Positions 40,431-49,534 of a stretch of DNA of 57,353 nt are shown one piece after another (position 1 is the first letter of the stretch; each line of letters starts with the position of its first letter). The DNA is taken from the NCBI GenBank assembly GCA_948968885.1, contig CAREUR010000004.1, forward strand, positions 427-57,779, read 5' to 3'. Origin of the DNA: an uncultured Eubacteriales bacterium. GTDB taxonomy: Bacteria > Bacillota > Clostridia > Oscillospirales > Acutalibacteraceae. Under the pieces are notes generated by a model. The model was not told the origin of the DNA and did no database searches. It saw nothing but the letters and a program-made list of their open reading frames with translations. The translations under genes and the position numbers were made by a program.

Positions 40431-41042
40431 TTACAGCCCTAAACTATTACTATTTGAAAATGGTTCTTGAAAAAATTTATCTAGACTTTTGGGTCCAGTA
40501 TGCCACGGGCCAAAATTGCTAATTATCAAATTAATACAATTAACCCCTCCACTAACCAAGCTACGCATTCGCTCAGTCAACCAAGTCCATGAAAAATTTC
40601 CCCAATAACTGCCTTCTACACCTGCATTAGTTTGTGAATCTTGAGTTCCGTTTTGCCCTGAACCTTGGCCGGATCCACTTCCTGGATCACCTTGATTTCC
40701 GTTTTGTCTTGAAGTCTGGTCAGTTCCACTTTGGTTATTTCCCCGAAAACTTTGAAACCAGCCTGTAGCTTTACCAATTACAGCTGAAAATCCTCCACCT
40801 ATGCTATTTTTTAAGCTACAAGCCTCCCAACCAGTAAAAAGAGCAAGTCCTAATAAAATTTTTTGCCCTATTTTAGACCCACCACCACTGGATTCAGAGG
40901 TTGATTTTAAATTATTATTTAAATAAATATTCACACTTTTGCCTTCCTGACTCGTTTTAACATAATTTGTTGAATAAACAAAATTTATAGGTATAATAAG
41001 CATTATAGAAAGCGACAATAGCACTGATAATAGCCTTTTCAT
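40431..41042 (-). CDS. Secreted protein of unknown function with Gly/Gln/Asn linker
   Basis: Not recognised. It has 203 residues: signal peptide (KRLLSVLLSLSIMLIIPINF), a polar segment with SESSGGGSK, a hydrophobic helix (IGQKILLGLALFTGWEACSL), then IGGGFSAVIGKATGWFQSF and a linker of about 40 residues rich in Gly, Gln, Asn and Ser (GDPGSGSGQGSGQNGTQD). The C-terminus is aromatic (GSYWGNFSWTWLTERM, FGPWHTGPKSLDKFF). AGGAG lies correctly before the ATG, and an extended -10 (TGCTAAAAT) is visible upstream. The flanking 41043-41234 gap is AT-rich with no other gene. Probably exported; function cannot be inferred. Confidence 0.6.
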   Translation of the reverse strand: MKRLLSVLLSLSIMLIIPINFVYSTNYVKTSQEGKSVNIYLNNNLKSTSESSGGGSKIGQKILLGLALFTGWEACSLKNSIGGGFSAVIGKATGWFQSFRGNNQSGTDQTSRQNGNQGDPGSGSGQGSGQNGTQDSQTNAGVEGSYWGNFSWTWLTERMRSLVSGGVNCINLIISNFGPWHTGPKSLDKFFQEPFSNSNSLGL

Positions 41043-41234
41043 TAAAATCTCTCCTAAAATAAAAATTTATCACAGCTACATTTTAGCATACTTTTTCAAA
41101 TTTATATTTACTTTTTAGAAAAATAAGTAATTTTCTCTGTTAATCACAAATTTTTATTTAAATTTACTTTAAATAGCACATATAAAACATCTGCTCACGA
41201 ATTTTGTAAATAAACCATTAAATCAAATATAAAT

Positions 41235-42092
41235 TTAGTGATATTTGCCTACTAATTTTTCTTGCAATCTTTTATAAAAATTTTTATTTCCAAAAGTCAC
41301 CATATTAACCTTTTTCGGCGTACTATGGACTTCCACCGCATCAGGTTCGTCCAGGCTTAGCACATTATTGCCATCAATACTCAAAAAAACACCGGTGCGA
41401 TCCCTCGCGTTCGCCTTTACGGTGACAAAATTATCGCCAGGGAAGACGACAGAACGGCTAAACATTGCGTGCGCACAAACCGGAGTTAGCAGAATACAGT
41501 CAAGTTCCGGGTCAACTATCGGGCCACCCGCAGACAAAGAATAAGCCGTCGACCCCGTAGAAGTCGCCAAAATCACGCCATCCGCGCAATAACTATATAC
41601 CTCATTACCTTTAAAATGCACCGAAAAATCTACAATCTTGGCGCTCTCCCCTTTATAAACAACGGCATCGTTAAACGCCCAAAAATCCTCCACACCGCCA
41701 TTTGTGTGAACCTTAACCTCCAGCAAACTCCTCTTTTGGATACGGTATTTACCCGCGACCAACAGTTCCAACTTATTCAATTCGTCTCTTTCAATCCCCG
41801 CCACAAAACCAACTCTGCCAAAGTTTATGCCTAAAATCGGCTTTTCAAATTTCGCCGCGTGCTTTGCAAATCGAATCACTGTCCCGTCGCCGCCTATCGC
41901 CAAAACCACGTCGCAAGATGCCACTATATCGTCAATTTCAGCACAAAACATCGCTCTAGCCCCCGCTAAATCTTGAGCATAGCTCTTGGGTAACCAGACT
42001 TCTGCCCCGCAAAGGCTGAGTTTATCTATCACCTGCCGCGCAAATTCGAAAACTCCGGGCTTTATGATGTTCAAAAAAAGCGCCACTTTCAT
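41235..42092 (-). CDS. nadK: NAD kinase
   Basis: A 285-residue kinase that phosphorylates NAD to NADP. The GGDGT motif is VLAIGGDGTVIRFAKHA. LGINFGRVGFVA, AFNDAVVYKGESAKI and ADGVILATSTGSTAYSLSAG form the nucleotide site, and LTPVCAHAMFSRSVVF is the C-terminal conserved block. ATG 42092 has GGGGTGA upstream; the gene begins 4 nt after tlyA. The tlyA-nadK order is common in Clostridia, usually followed by argR and recN, which are absent here. Confidence 0.95.
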   Translation of the reverse strand: MKVALFLNIIKPGVFEFARQVIDKLSLCGAEVWLPKSYAQDLAGARAMFCAEIDDIVASCDVVLAIGGDGTVIRFAKHAAKFEKPILGINFGRVGFVAGIERDELNKLELLVAGKYRIQKRSLLEVKVHTNGGVEDFWAFNDAVVYKGESAKIVDFSVHFKGNEVYSYCADGVILATSTGSTAYSLSAGGPIVDPELDCILLTPVCAHAMFSRSVVFPGDNFVTVKANARDRTGVFLSIDGNNVLSLDEPDAVEVHSTPKKVNMVTFGNKNFYKRLQEKLVGKYH

Positions 42093-42096
42093 GATG

Positions 42097-42933
42097 TCAC
42101 CCCAAACTTTGTGAGCAGCTATCAAGCTCTTTGTGAGAATTTTTCACCAAATTTTCAACGCTAATCGAAACCAAATTTTGTGCAAAATCCGCAGCCCTGC
42201 GCAAATAAATAAGGTACTCGATATTTCCCTTCGGGCCCTTTACAGGTGAAAAACTCAGGCCCAGAACGTCAAACCCAATGCTCATCGCAAATCTGCAAAT
42301 ATCGCTCACAACCGCCTCATGCACCGCGCCGTCTCGCACCACACCGTTCTTTCCCACATTGCTCCGGCCCGCTTCAAACTGCGGCTTTATCAGGCAAACT
42401 GCCGTGGCACCCTCGTTCATAAATCTCCTGGCGACCGGCAGCACGAGCTTTAAAGAAATAAACGATACATCCACGCTAAAAAAGTCCAACTTGTCCGGAA
42501 CCGCAGCCTTATCGATATAACGTATATTGGTCCGCTCCAAATTGACCACCCGCGCGTCATTTCTAAGCTTCCAGTCCAGCTGGCCATAGCCCACATCGAC
42601 GGCATAAACCTTTTTGGCTCCGTTTTGCAGCATGCAGTCGGTGAATCCGCCCGTAGATGCGCCTACGTCCATGGCGATTTTGCCCGTCAAATCAATATCA
42701 AACACCTTTATCGCCTTTTCTAACTTTAGCCCCCCACGGCTAACGTACGCCATTTGCTGACTTCTAACCTCGATCTTAGCGTCCTCTTTTACCATTGTGC
42801 CAGGCTTGTCGGCCTTTTGATTTTCCACATACACGCTGCCAAGCATAATCTCCGTGCGAGCCTTTTCCCGGCTCGGCGCCAAACCTCGCTCAAACAGCGC
42901 TACATCCAGCCTTTTCTTGCCCACCAAAAGCAT
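42097..42933 (-). CDS. tlyA: TlyA family rRNA (cytidine-2'-O)-methyltransferase
   Basis: A 278-residue protein with an N-terminal S4 RNA-binding domain (KKRLDVALFERGLAPSREKA, MLGSVYVENQKADKPG) and an FtsJ-like methyltransferase domain. The SAM motif is AMDVGASTGGFTDCMLQNGA, and VDVGYGQLDWKLRND and FFSVDVSFISLKLVLP follow. It methylates ribosomal RNA in homologues also called hemolysin A. ATG 42933 with AGAGG upstream lies inside the dxs 3' end (44-nt overlap), so the genes are tightly coupled. Confidence 0.94.
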   Translation of the reverse strand: MLLVGKKRLDVALFERGLAPSREKARTEIMLGSVYVENQKADKPGTMVKEDAKIEVRSQQMAYVSRGGLKLEKAIKVFDIDLTGKIAMDVGASTGGFTDCMLQNGAKKVYAVDVGYGQLDWKLRNDARVVNLERTNIRYIDKAAVPDKLDFFSVDVSFISLKLVLPVARRFMNEGATAVCLIKPQFEAGRSNVGKNGVVRDGAVHEAVVSDICRFAMSIGFDVLGLSFSPVKGPKGNIEYLIYLRRAADFAQNLVSISVENLVKNSHKELDSCSQSLG

Positions 42934-44794
42934 CAATCCTCTGTGCAACTATTTTTTCCATGCCATCCGCGTCCAGATTCAGCTTGTGCAGTGCCACCTC
43001 AACCGTCGACTGAACAACAAACTCCCCGTCTACCGCCGTCAAATAGAAGTTTCCGCCAAAGCCCACTTGAGTCAACTCATAGCCAAAGCGCTCTCCCACG
43101 CCGCCAGACAGCATTCCTTCTTCGAAGAAAAACACATTTTTAAATTTAGCAGCCGCCAAAACCGCCGCGCTATCGATAGGTTTAATGCGGTTCAGCTTTA
43201 TGACGCAGGTTTTTATCCGCTTCAGACGCAAATTTTCTTTCGCCAGGCAAGCCTGCGAGAACATCCGCCCATAGGTGACGATACCGGTTTCGCAGCCCAT
43301 TAAATCGCCATAAACGTCAAACGGCTCGCAGCTGCAAACAAAATCTTCCGGCTTATACATCTGCGCGCCTCTCGGATACCGCACTGCCGCTACTCCCTCA
43401 ACCTCATACATCGCTTTTCGCAGCATGGGGCCGACTTCTTCAAAAAAGCTTGGCGCAAACACCGTCACGTTGGGGATCGCGTTCAAAAAAGACACATCAA
43501 ACAGCCCCTGGTGTGTCTCTCCGTCTACACCCACAACGCCCGCCCTGTCAATGGCCAGCACAATCTTAAGCTTCTGCAAGGCCGCGTCGTGTATTATCTG
43601 ATCATATCCACGTTGCAAAAACGTTGAATAAACTGCGAAAACCGGAATCATTCCGCCAGCCGCAAGCCCGCTAGCAAACGTGACTGCATGCCCCTCTGCG
43701 ATGCCAACGTCGAAAAACCTATCCTTAAAGCGCTTTGCAAAATATTTAAGCCCCGTTCCAAGCTTCATTGCGGCCGTGATCGCACAAATTCGGTCGTCGT
43801 CCTTGGCAATTTCAAAAAGCTCCTTTCCAAACACGGCAGAAAAGTCCCCCGCGGGCACGCCCTTCGCGCCCGTCTTTATGTTAAAGCCCGATAGACAGTG
43901 AAACCATTTCGGATTTTTCTCTGCAAACGGGTATCCCTTGCCCTTCACCGTGTTCACATGCACCAAAACCGGACGCTCCTTCTGCTTTGCCACCTGCAAA
44001 ACCTTTATAAGCTCCCGCAAATTGTGGCCGTCAACAGGGCCATAGTACATAAATCCCAGATTCTCGAACACCGTGCCGTTATACACCAAATTTTTAAGCG
44101 TAGACGTCGACTTTAAGATAATCTTTCTCGTCAAATTGCCCAAAACCGGCACCCTACTGAGGATTTTGTCCACCGCGCTCTTCGTTTTCAGATATACCCC
44201 GCGCGTCCGGATGCCCGAAAGGTAGCGCGCCATGGAGCCAACATTCCGGGAAATTGACATTTTGTTGTCGTTGAGCACAACAATAAAATTCCGCTTGCAA
44301 GCGCCCGCGTTATTTATGCCCTCATAAGCAAGCCCGCCAGAAAGCGCTCCATCGCCAATCACCGCAACCACTTTGCCCGGCTCATCCCTCAGCTCCTTAG
44401 CATTCAAGAGTCCGAGCGCCGCTGAAATCGACGTACTGCTATGTCCGCAGCCAAACGGATCATACACGCTCTCATCTCTGCGAGGATAGCCCGAGAGTCC
44501 GCCCTCCTGCCGGATAGTATCAAGCTGATCCAGCCGTCCAGTCAAGATTTTATGCGTATAGCACTGATGCCCGACGTCCCACACGATCTGATCCTGCGGG
44601 CAGTCAAAAACCTTATGCAAAGCGACAGTCAGCTCCACCGCACCCAAGTTCGACGCTAAATGGCCACCATTCTTCGATACAGTCTCTATTATTTTTCCCC
44701 GAATCTGCGCGCACAAGGCCTCGAGCTCATTAATCGATAACCCCTTGAGGTCCCGCGGCGACGCGACCGAGCGCAAAAGACAATTTTCTTGCAT
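42890..44794 (-). CDS. dxs: 1-deoxy-D-xylulose-5-phosphate synthase
   Basis: A 634-residue thiamine-diphosphate enzyme making DXP from pyruvate and glyceraldehyde-3-phosphate for isoprenoids and thiamine. GGHLASNLGAVELTVALHKV, IVWDVGHQCYTHKILTGR and IGDGALSGGLAYEGINNAG (ThDP-binding GDG motif) lie in the first domain. DVGIAEGHAVTFASGLAAGG is in the pyrimidine domain, where the activating Glu lies. A transketolase C domain ends the protein. Its place upstream of tlyA and nadK is a classic clostridial order. Confidence 0.97.
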   Translation of the reverse strand: MQENCLLRSVASPRDLKGLSINELEALCAQIRGKIIETVSKNGGHLASNLGAVELTVALHKVFDCPQDQIVWDVGHQCYTHKILTGRLDQLDTIRQEGGLSGYPRRDESVYDPFGCGHSSTSISAALGLLNAKELRDEPGKVVAVIGDGALSGGLAYEGINNAGACKRNFIVVLNDNKMSISRNVGSMARYLSGIRTRGVYLKTKSAVDKILSRVPVLGNLTRKIILKSTSTLKNLVYNGTVFENLGFMYYGPVDGHNLRELIKVLQVAKQKERPVLVHVNTVKGKGYPFAEKNPKWFHCLSGFNIKTGAKGVPAGDFSAVFGKELFEIAKDDDRICAITAAMKLGTGLKYFAKRFKDRFFDVGIAEGHAVTFASGLAAGGMIPVFAVYSTFLQRGYDQIIHDAALQKLKIVLAIDRAGVVGVDGETHQGLFDVSFLNAIPNVTVFAPSFFEEVGPMLRKAMYEVEGVAAVRYPRGAQMYKPEDFVCSCEPFDVYGDLMGCETGIVTYGRMFSQACLAKENLRLKRIKTCVIKLNRIKPIDSAAVLAAAKFKNVFFFEEGMLSGGVGERFGYELTQVGFGGNFYLTAVDGEFVVQSTVEVALHKLNLDADGMEKIVAQRIDAFGGQEKAGCSAV

Positions 44795-44929
44795 TTCACC
44801 AAACCCTTACCATAACCTGGCTCAAATTATATCACAAAAAGGCCCAACAAGCAAGCGCCGCGTTATTTCGGGGTTTGTTAAGGCTTTTCATTGCATTATA
44901 AATTTTAATTTTACCGCTAATCCCCGTCG

Positions 44930-45157
44930 CTATGCCTTTTTCGTGCTTGACTTCTTTTCTGCTTCCGCACCGGACTTGGATAAATCCGTTATTTTCTGTT
45001 CGGCCGTGTCCAGAACATTATAGCAAAACTTCGCTATTTTTGTACCCTCTTCAAATAATTTTAGTGAAGCCCCCAATGATTCCGCGCCGCCTTCCAGCTT
45101 TGCGACAATTTCTTGCAGTTTTTTTAGCTCTGCTTCAAACGATTTGCCCTTTGCCAT
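44930..45157 (-). CDS. xseB: Exodeoxyribonuclease VII small subunit
   Basis: A 75-residue helical protein: SFEAELKKLQEIVAKLEGGA, SLGASLKLFEEGTKIAKFCY and a lysine-rich tail. These are the two helices of XseB that bind XseA. ATG 45157 follows GGAGGTG; the open frame extends further upstream within xseA but is not used. It overlaps the xseA end by 23 nt. A gap of 135 nt separates it from dxs, so a separate or read-through transcript is possible. Confidence 0.93.
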   Translation of the reverse strand: MAKGKSFEAELKKLQEIVAKLEGGAESLGASLKLFEEGTKIAKFCYNVLDTAEQKITDLSKSGAEAEKKSSTKKA

Positions 45158-46376
45158 CACATTCACCTCCAAAATAAACCCCGGTAACATCGCACTCCAT
45201 CTTGCCGTCCGACACAATAACGCTGATTCTATCGCCCGTTTCGACTTGGTCTAAGTGAGAGATCACCTTGTCTGCGCCATCGACCGCCACGCAATAACCC
45301 GAACTAAGCAGCTTAAGCGGGCTAAGAGCCTCCAGCTTACTAACCGCCAAAAAAAATTCTTCTTTGCTGCTAGAAATAATTTCCTTAAAATTCAGCTTCA
45401 GCGCCATCAGCAAGGCATCCAGAGCCATCTTTCTGTCATTAAGCGCCCTGTTTGGACTGCTGAGCGCACCCTGCTTCGTCAAGCCATCCAGCCTCTTGCG
45501 ATAGTCCCCAACCCGGCACTGCATCAAGGATTTCATGTAAGAATCCCAATATTCCACATCAGAAATAAGCTTTTGTGCGTCCGGCACCACCAGCTCCGCA
45601 GCCGCAGAAGGTGTTGGAGCCCTTAGATCGGCCGCAAAATCGCAAAGCGTGAAGTCCGTTTCGTGCCCAACCGCAGAAATTATCGGGATTTTCGACCCAG
45701 CAATGCTTCGCACCAAGCCCTCATTATTAAATGCCCACAAGTCCTCAACAGACCCGCCACCTCGCGCCACAATTAGAACGTCGCACAAGTCCTCGTCGTT
45801 AAACCGCTCTATAGCCCGCACGATCTGCTCCGCGGCGCCGTCTCCCTGCACCAAAACCGGGTAAAAAACTATCTCCGCCAGCGGGAATCTTCGCTGCATC
45901 ACGTTTTGGATATCCCAAAACACCGCCCCCACCTCAGATGTAATCACTCCTACTCTCTGCGGACACCGCGGCAACGCCTTTTTGTTTTTTTCGTCAAATA
46001 AGCCTTCTTTCGCAAGCTTGATTTTAAGCTGTTCAAAGGCCAAACTCAACGCGCCAACCCCGTCCGGCTGCATGTCCTCCACGTAAACCTGATAAACTCC
46101 CGACGCTTCGTACACTCCGACTCTGCCGCGCGCGATCACCCTAGTCCCGTTCTGCGGCCGAAAGCGAAGCCGCCTTGCAAATGCAGCAAACATCACCGAC
46201 CGCACCACACTTTTGTCGTCCTTCAGCGAAAAGTAAAAGTGCCCCGACTGGTAATGATCCGTGAAATTCGAGATTTCGCCCGTCAAAAAGACATTCTCCA
46301 GGTTCTCGTCCGCGTCAACAAGCGACTTAACGTAAAAATTAAGTTGCGAAACCGTCAGCACATTCATGTTCATCAT
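45135..46376 (-). CDS. xseA: Exodeoxyribonuclease VII large subunit
   Basis: A 413-residue nuclease subunit that degrades single-stranded DNA with XseB. The N-terminal OB fold reads VLTVSQLNFYVKSLVDADEN, VFLTGEISNFTDHYQSGHFY and FSLKDDKSVVRSVMF. The catalytic domain has RVGVITSEVGAVFWDIQNVM, DVLIVARGGGSVEDLWAFN and ISAVGHETDFTLCDFAADLR-type motifs with the conserved Asp and His. Several close ATGs at 46376, 46373 and 46367 are possible; GGCGGG precedes the first. Confidence 0.95.
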   Translation of the reverse strand: MMNMNVLTVSQLNFYVKSLVDADENLENVFLTGEISNFTDHYQSGHFYFSLKDDKSVVRSVMFAAFARRLRFRPQNGTRVIARGRVGVYEASGVYQVYVEDMQPDGVGALSLAFEQLKIKLAKEGLFDEKNKKALPRCPQRVGVITSEVGAVFWDIQNVMQRRFPLAEIVFYPVLVQGDGAAEQIVRAIERFNDEDLCDVLIVARGGGSVEDLWAFNNEGLVRSIAGSKIPIISAVGHETDFTLCDFAADLRAPTPSAAAELVVPDAQKLISDVEYWDSYMKSLMQCRVGDYRKRLDGLTKQGALSSPNRALNDRKMALDALLMALKLNFKEIISSSKEEFFLAVSKLEALSPLKLLSSGYCVAVDGADKVISHLDQVETGDRISVIVSDGKMECDVTGVYFGGECDGKGQIV

Positions 46377-47308
46377 AGTTTTCCCGCCTTTATCGCCGTG
46401 AGTACCGCCACTCCGGCTGCATTGTCCGATGAAAACTCAGGTTCGCCAAAGATTGCATCAAAGCACAAACTCAGCCTCCGCTTAATGATCGCATTTGACA
46501 TTACTCCGCCCACAAAAACTACCGGCATTTCGCTAAACTTTCTCAAAAGCTCTTTGCACATTGCCTCCAGAGTCGCGCTTACATACTCTATGCAAAATCT
46601 CGCAACCTTCTCGTCCCTCTGCTGCTCTAGCTTCATCCTTGCACACAAGTTCTCTACCCCCGACAGGCAGCAGTCCGCGCCCTTTAGCGTGGGCGTCACC
46701 TTGATGGCTTCATCACAGCAAAGTGCCAACTTCTCGAGCTCGCCTCCGGCCGGAAAGTTTAGTCCCAAAGCCACTCCAACCCTGTCGATAAACTGTCCCG
46801 CGGTCAAGTCCAGCGTCTTTGCGACAATCTCCGTTTTAATCACGTTAAGCTCGTCCGGCGCCACCAGCAAAGCCTCCGTCGTGCCGCCAGAAACATGAAA
46901 CGCCAAGAATCTTCGCTTAAGTAATCCGAGCTGCTCCGCAGAGTAAAGCCCCGCCGCAATGTGCCCCGCTTGGTGCGAGAATTCATAACACGGCACATTC
47001 AAAAGCTGCGCTATCATTCGGCCAAAGGAAGCTCCCACCATAAAACACGGCATGTAGGAGCCATTCTCGTCTCGCGGTCTTGCCGAAACCCCTACTGCAG
47101 CTGGCATTTCAGTCAGGCCATTAACGACCTCTCCAAATACGTCCGGCAACCTGTTCACGTGATGAAACACCGCATCGTTTTGCCGCAGTCCGATTTCGCC
47201 GCTCTTTACCGGCAGCAGCTTTTTTGCCTGCTTCAGCATCCCGTCCGAGGCACAAATCGCAACAGACGTCGTATAGTTGCTCGTGTCTAACCCCAAAAAA
47301 CTAGCCAT
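46373..47308 (-). CDS. TsaD/Gcp-family paralogue (O-sialoglycoprotein endopeptidase-like)
   Basis: A 311-residue ASKHA-fold protein related to TsaD/Kae1 but not the canonical enzyme. LGLDTSNYTTSVAICASDGM opens it, YEFSHQAGHIAAGLYSAEQL replaces the HMEGH-type metal motif with HQAGH, AFHVSGGTTEALLV replaces SGGHT, and VVFVGGVMSNAIIKRRL is the late block. One family His is therefore changed relative to true TsaD, and the t6A role is doubtful. Such paralogues sit between nusB and xseA in several Clostridia (recalled). The gene overlaps nusB by 8 nt and xseA by 4 nt. Confidence 0.8.
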   Translation of the reverse strand: MASFLGLDTSNYTTSVAICASDGMLKQAKKLLPVKSGEIGLRQNDAVFHHVNRLPDVFGEVVNGLTEMPAAVGVSARPRDENGSYMPCFMVGASFGRMIAQLLNVPCYEFSHQAGHIAAGLYSAEQLGLLKRRFLAFHVSGGTTEALLVAPDELNVIKTEIVAKTLDLTAGQFIDRVGVALGLNFPAGGELEKLALCCDEAIKVTPTLKGADCCLSGVENLCARMKLEQQRDEKVARFCIEYVSATLEAMCKELLRKFSEMPVVFVGGVMSNAIIKRRLSLCFDAIFGEPEFSSDNAAGVAVLTAIKAGKL

Positions 47309-47717
47309 TTTTCTGCTCCAACTCTTTGTTTATGCCTCCCAGAATCCCATTTATAAAGGCTGGTTCCTTCTCGGCTCCATATTTCTTCGAGAGTTCCACC
47401 GCTTCGTTTATCGCAACATTTGTCGGAATGTCCTCCCGATGCAGCATCTCGTACACCGAAAGCCTCAATATTGCCAGCGCGACCTTCGAGAGCCTATTTT
47501 TGCCCCATTTTAGCGAGAATTTCTCAATAAGCCCGTCTATTTCTGCAAGGTTCTCCAAAATTCCCTCAAAGTAGCTCACAACAAAGTCGTTAAAGTCGCC
47601 CGGCAAGCGCTCCTCCGCCAGAATCTTAGTCTCCCTAAGCTCGTCCAAAGAATACCCGGTAAAATTATTTTCAAAGAGTAGCAAAAAGACTAACTCTCGC
47701 TGTTCATGTCTGTTCAT
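47301..47717 (-). CDS. nusB: Transcription antitermination factor NusB
   Basis: A 138-residue all-helical protein that joins NusE and boxA RNA for rRNA antitermination. Recognised from RHEQRELVFLLLFENNFTGY, KWGKNRLSKVALAILRLSVY and EMLHREDIPTNVAINEAVEL, and from the C-terminal FINGILGGI. Length is normal. It begins the nusB-gcp-xseA-xseB unit, which probably runs on into dxs-tlyA-nadK. Confidence 0.95.
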   Translation of the reverse strand: MNRHEQRELVFLLLFENNFTGYSLDELRETKILAEERLPGDFNDFVVSYFEGILENLAEIDGLIEKFSLKWGKNRLSKVALAILRLSVYEMLHREDIPTNVAINEAVELSKKYGAEKEPAFINGILGGINKELEQKNG

Positions 47718-47739
47718 TAACCTTCAAAGCCCTCCAAAA

Positions 47740-47775
47740 AGCCAAAAGCCCCTTACTAAAAACAAGTAAAGGGCC
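47740..47775 (-). terminator. Terminator of the spoIIIA operon
   Basis: Minus-strand stem GCCCTTTACT / AGTAAGGGGC with loop TGTTTTT, followed by TTTTGGCTTTTT. It separates spoIIIAH from nusB. Confidence 0.8.
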
Positions 47776-47863
47776 GCGTTTCGCCAAGTATAATATCATT
47801 CAAAGTTCAATTACTGTTTTTAATGTCACCTACATTATACCACAGTGCGAGAATTTTTCAAGC

Positions 47864-48451
47864 CTATTTTGCTTCCACGATCTTTATTTTGTCCGGGGCG
47901 ATGCCGCCTTGGCCGGCCACGATATCCTTTATCACCACGGCCAGGTTCTCGTTTAGAGCTTCTGTGCCGCCCACCACAACGCTGCATTCGTCGTTTTGAA
48001 TGAACGCCAGGCAGTCTGCAACGCCTTTTGCCTTTATCAAGTTCTCTATGTTCGACTCTTTTTCTATGTTCTTGGCTATTTCTGCCGCCCGCTTCACCGA
48101 CTCGGCCTTTGCTTGCTCCGAAGATTTTGCGTTCTCTAACGTTTCTTTTATCACCTCAGTCGCCTCTTCTCTTGCCTTCTGCCGCGCGCTTTTCGCTCTA
48201 GAAAAATACTCCGAAGAACTTTTGGGTTTATCTTTATTTTCCTTGTCGTTGCTGTCTTTGTTTTCTTCGCTATTCTCCGGCGTTGGGGTGTTGTTCACAA
48301 ACTGCGCTTCGCCCAACTCCTTTGTCGAGATTATCGAATTATCATCGCTCAAACCTTGGTCCGAAGAAAGCTGCCAGTTAAGATATACCGCCGTGCCCAA
48401 AGCTATCACTAATGCCGCTAAGATTATTTGTTTTTTTCCAAAACCCATCAT
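47864..48451 (-). CDS. spoIIIAH: Stage III sporulation protein AH
   Basis: A 195-residue mother-cell membrane protein whose ring-building (YscJ-like) C-terminal domain binds SpoIIQ to form the sporangial channel. One membrane helix (QIILAALVIALGTAVYLNW), a long charged Glu/Lys/Asn/Ser linker, a coiled helix (AESVKRAAEIAKNIEKESNI) and CLAFIQNDECSVVVGGTEAL typical of AH. GGAGG selects ATG 48451, although the frame runs 42 codons further upstream. Partner SpoIIQ is at 11747-12475. Confidence 0.92.
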   Translation of the reverse strand: MMGFGKKQIILAALVIALGTAVYLNWQLSSDQGLSDDNSIISTKELGEAQFVNNTPTPENSEENKDSNDKENKDKPKSSSEYFSRAKSARQKAREEATEVIKETLENAKSSEQAKAESVKRAAEIAKNIEKESNIENLIKAKGVADCLAFIQNDECSVVVGGTEALNENLAVVIKDIVAGQGGIAPDKIKIVEAK

Positions 48452-48477
48452 ATTTTTCCTCCTAAAATTTTGATTGT

Positions 48478-49047
48478 TTACTTTGTCACATAAACTTTTT
48501 TTGATGTAATATTTAATGCGGTTTTTACTGCATCTGTTATTTTTTGCTGCACTTCTGGCTGATTCCCGCCTTCGCACACCACCACTACGCCTTTTATCGT
48601 CGGCTGTATTTGTGTTACTGATAGCGCTCGTTCTGTTCCGTCGGCATCTTTTATTGTTATGTATTTTTTCTCACAATCGTCACTCTCCCTTTTTTTGCTC
48701 GTTTGACCATCGGTTGTTTTGTCTTCTGTTGCCTCTTTGTTCTTTTTTTCCTCTGTTGCATAGACGGTCTCTTCGGTGCTCTCTAGCGTTACCAAGACCT
48801 TTGTATTGCCGGCTCCCTTTATGCTCGAGATCATTTCTTTTAAACTGCCTTCTAGCTTGCTCACATACTGCTGAGTGCTATTTTGCTGTACTGATTCTGA
48901 TTTTTCTCTTTTTTTGCCGCTACTTTTTAAATGTCCCGAAAAAAATATTAACGCAATCCCCAAAACTCCCGCTATTACTATTATTTTTCTGAATTTATCT
49001 TTAAGCAAAAATTCTTTTACTTTTTTACTTTTATCTTCCACAATCAT
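48478..49047 (-). CDS. spoIIIAG: Stage III sporulation protein AG
   Basis: A 189-residue membrane protein that makes a large ring in the mother-cell membrane. One helix (IIVIAGVLGIALIFFSG) is followed by KLEGSLKEMISSIKGAGNTK with VLVTLESTEETVYATEEK, an acidic insert, and IQPTIKGVVVVCEGGNQPEV with QQKITDAVKTALNITSKKVY. These are the two strands-and-helix units of the ring-building domain. ATG 49047 with AGGA upstream. Confidence 0.92.
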   Translation of the reverse strand: MIVEDKSKKVKEFLLKDKFRKIIVIAGVLGIALIFFSGHLKSSGKKREKSESVQQNSTQQYVSKLEGSLKEMISSIKGAGNTKVLVTLESTEETVYATEEKKNKEATEDKTTDGQTSKKRESDDCEKKYITIKDADGTERALSVTQIQPTIKGVVVVCEGGNQPEVQQKITDAVKTALNITSKKVYVTK

Positions 49048-49054
49048 TAAAATC

Positions 49055-49534
49055 CTAGTCACTCCCAACGACAACATCCGCTTTTAACTCCAGCCTTTTT
49101 TCTAGCTCATTTTTTATCGCGTCCTTTTTGAGTTTATCACCTCTTGCCAAAAAAACTTCTACGTTTTTAATTGATATGCAATTATCCTTGCTTGTATCCA
49201 TAATTATGTTAATTTTTTCTGGTTTAACACTCTTTGATTTCAAAATTTTTTTGATTGTCGCTTTTAAATTTTTTTGCACTATACTTTTGGTCTGGTCGTT
49301 TATTGTTTCTTTTAGTTTACCCTTTTCTTTTACCGAGGTTTCGGGCATTTTGGCGTTAAAATTAATTTTTGATAAACCGCTCTTTAGCGGGACTACTAGG
49401 GCGCTTAGCATGAAGATCCCCAAGACTACCCGAAAAATTTTCTCCATGTTCCCCTTTGGGAACAATATTTCTATTATCGTGCACACCACCGAAGTCAGGC
49501 AGATCGTCGTTATCCAGGCTTTTATCTCGTTCAA
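49055..49534 (-). CDS. spoIIIAF: Stage III sporulation protein AF
   Basis: A 159-residue protein with two N-terminal membrane helices (WITTICLTSVVCTIIEILFP, IFRVVLGIFMLSALVVPLKS) and a C-terminal ring-building-like domain ending RLELKADVVVG. Start is TTG 49534 behind GGTGG, with its TTGA overlapping the spoIIIAE stop, so the two are coupled. Length agrees with Firmicute homologues. Confidence 0.88.
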   Translation of the reverse strand: MNEIKAWITTICLTSVVCTIIEILFPKGNMEKIFRVVLGIFMLSALVVPLKSGLSKINFNAKMPETSVKEKGKLKETINDQTKSIVQKNLKATIKKILKSKSVKPEKINIIMDTSKDNCISIKNVEVFLARGDKLKKDAIKNELEKRLELKADVVVGSD

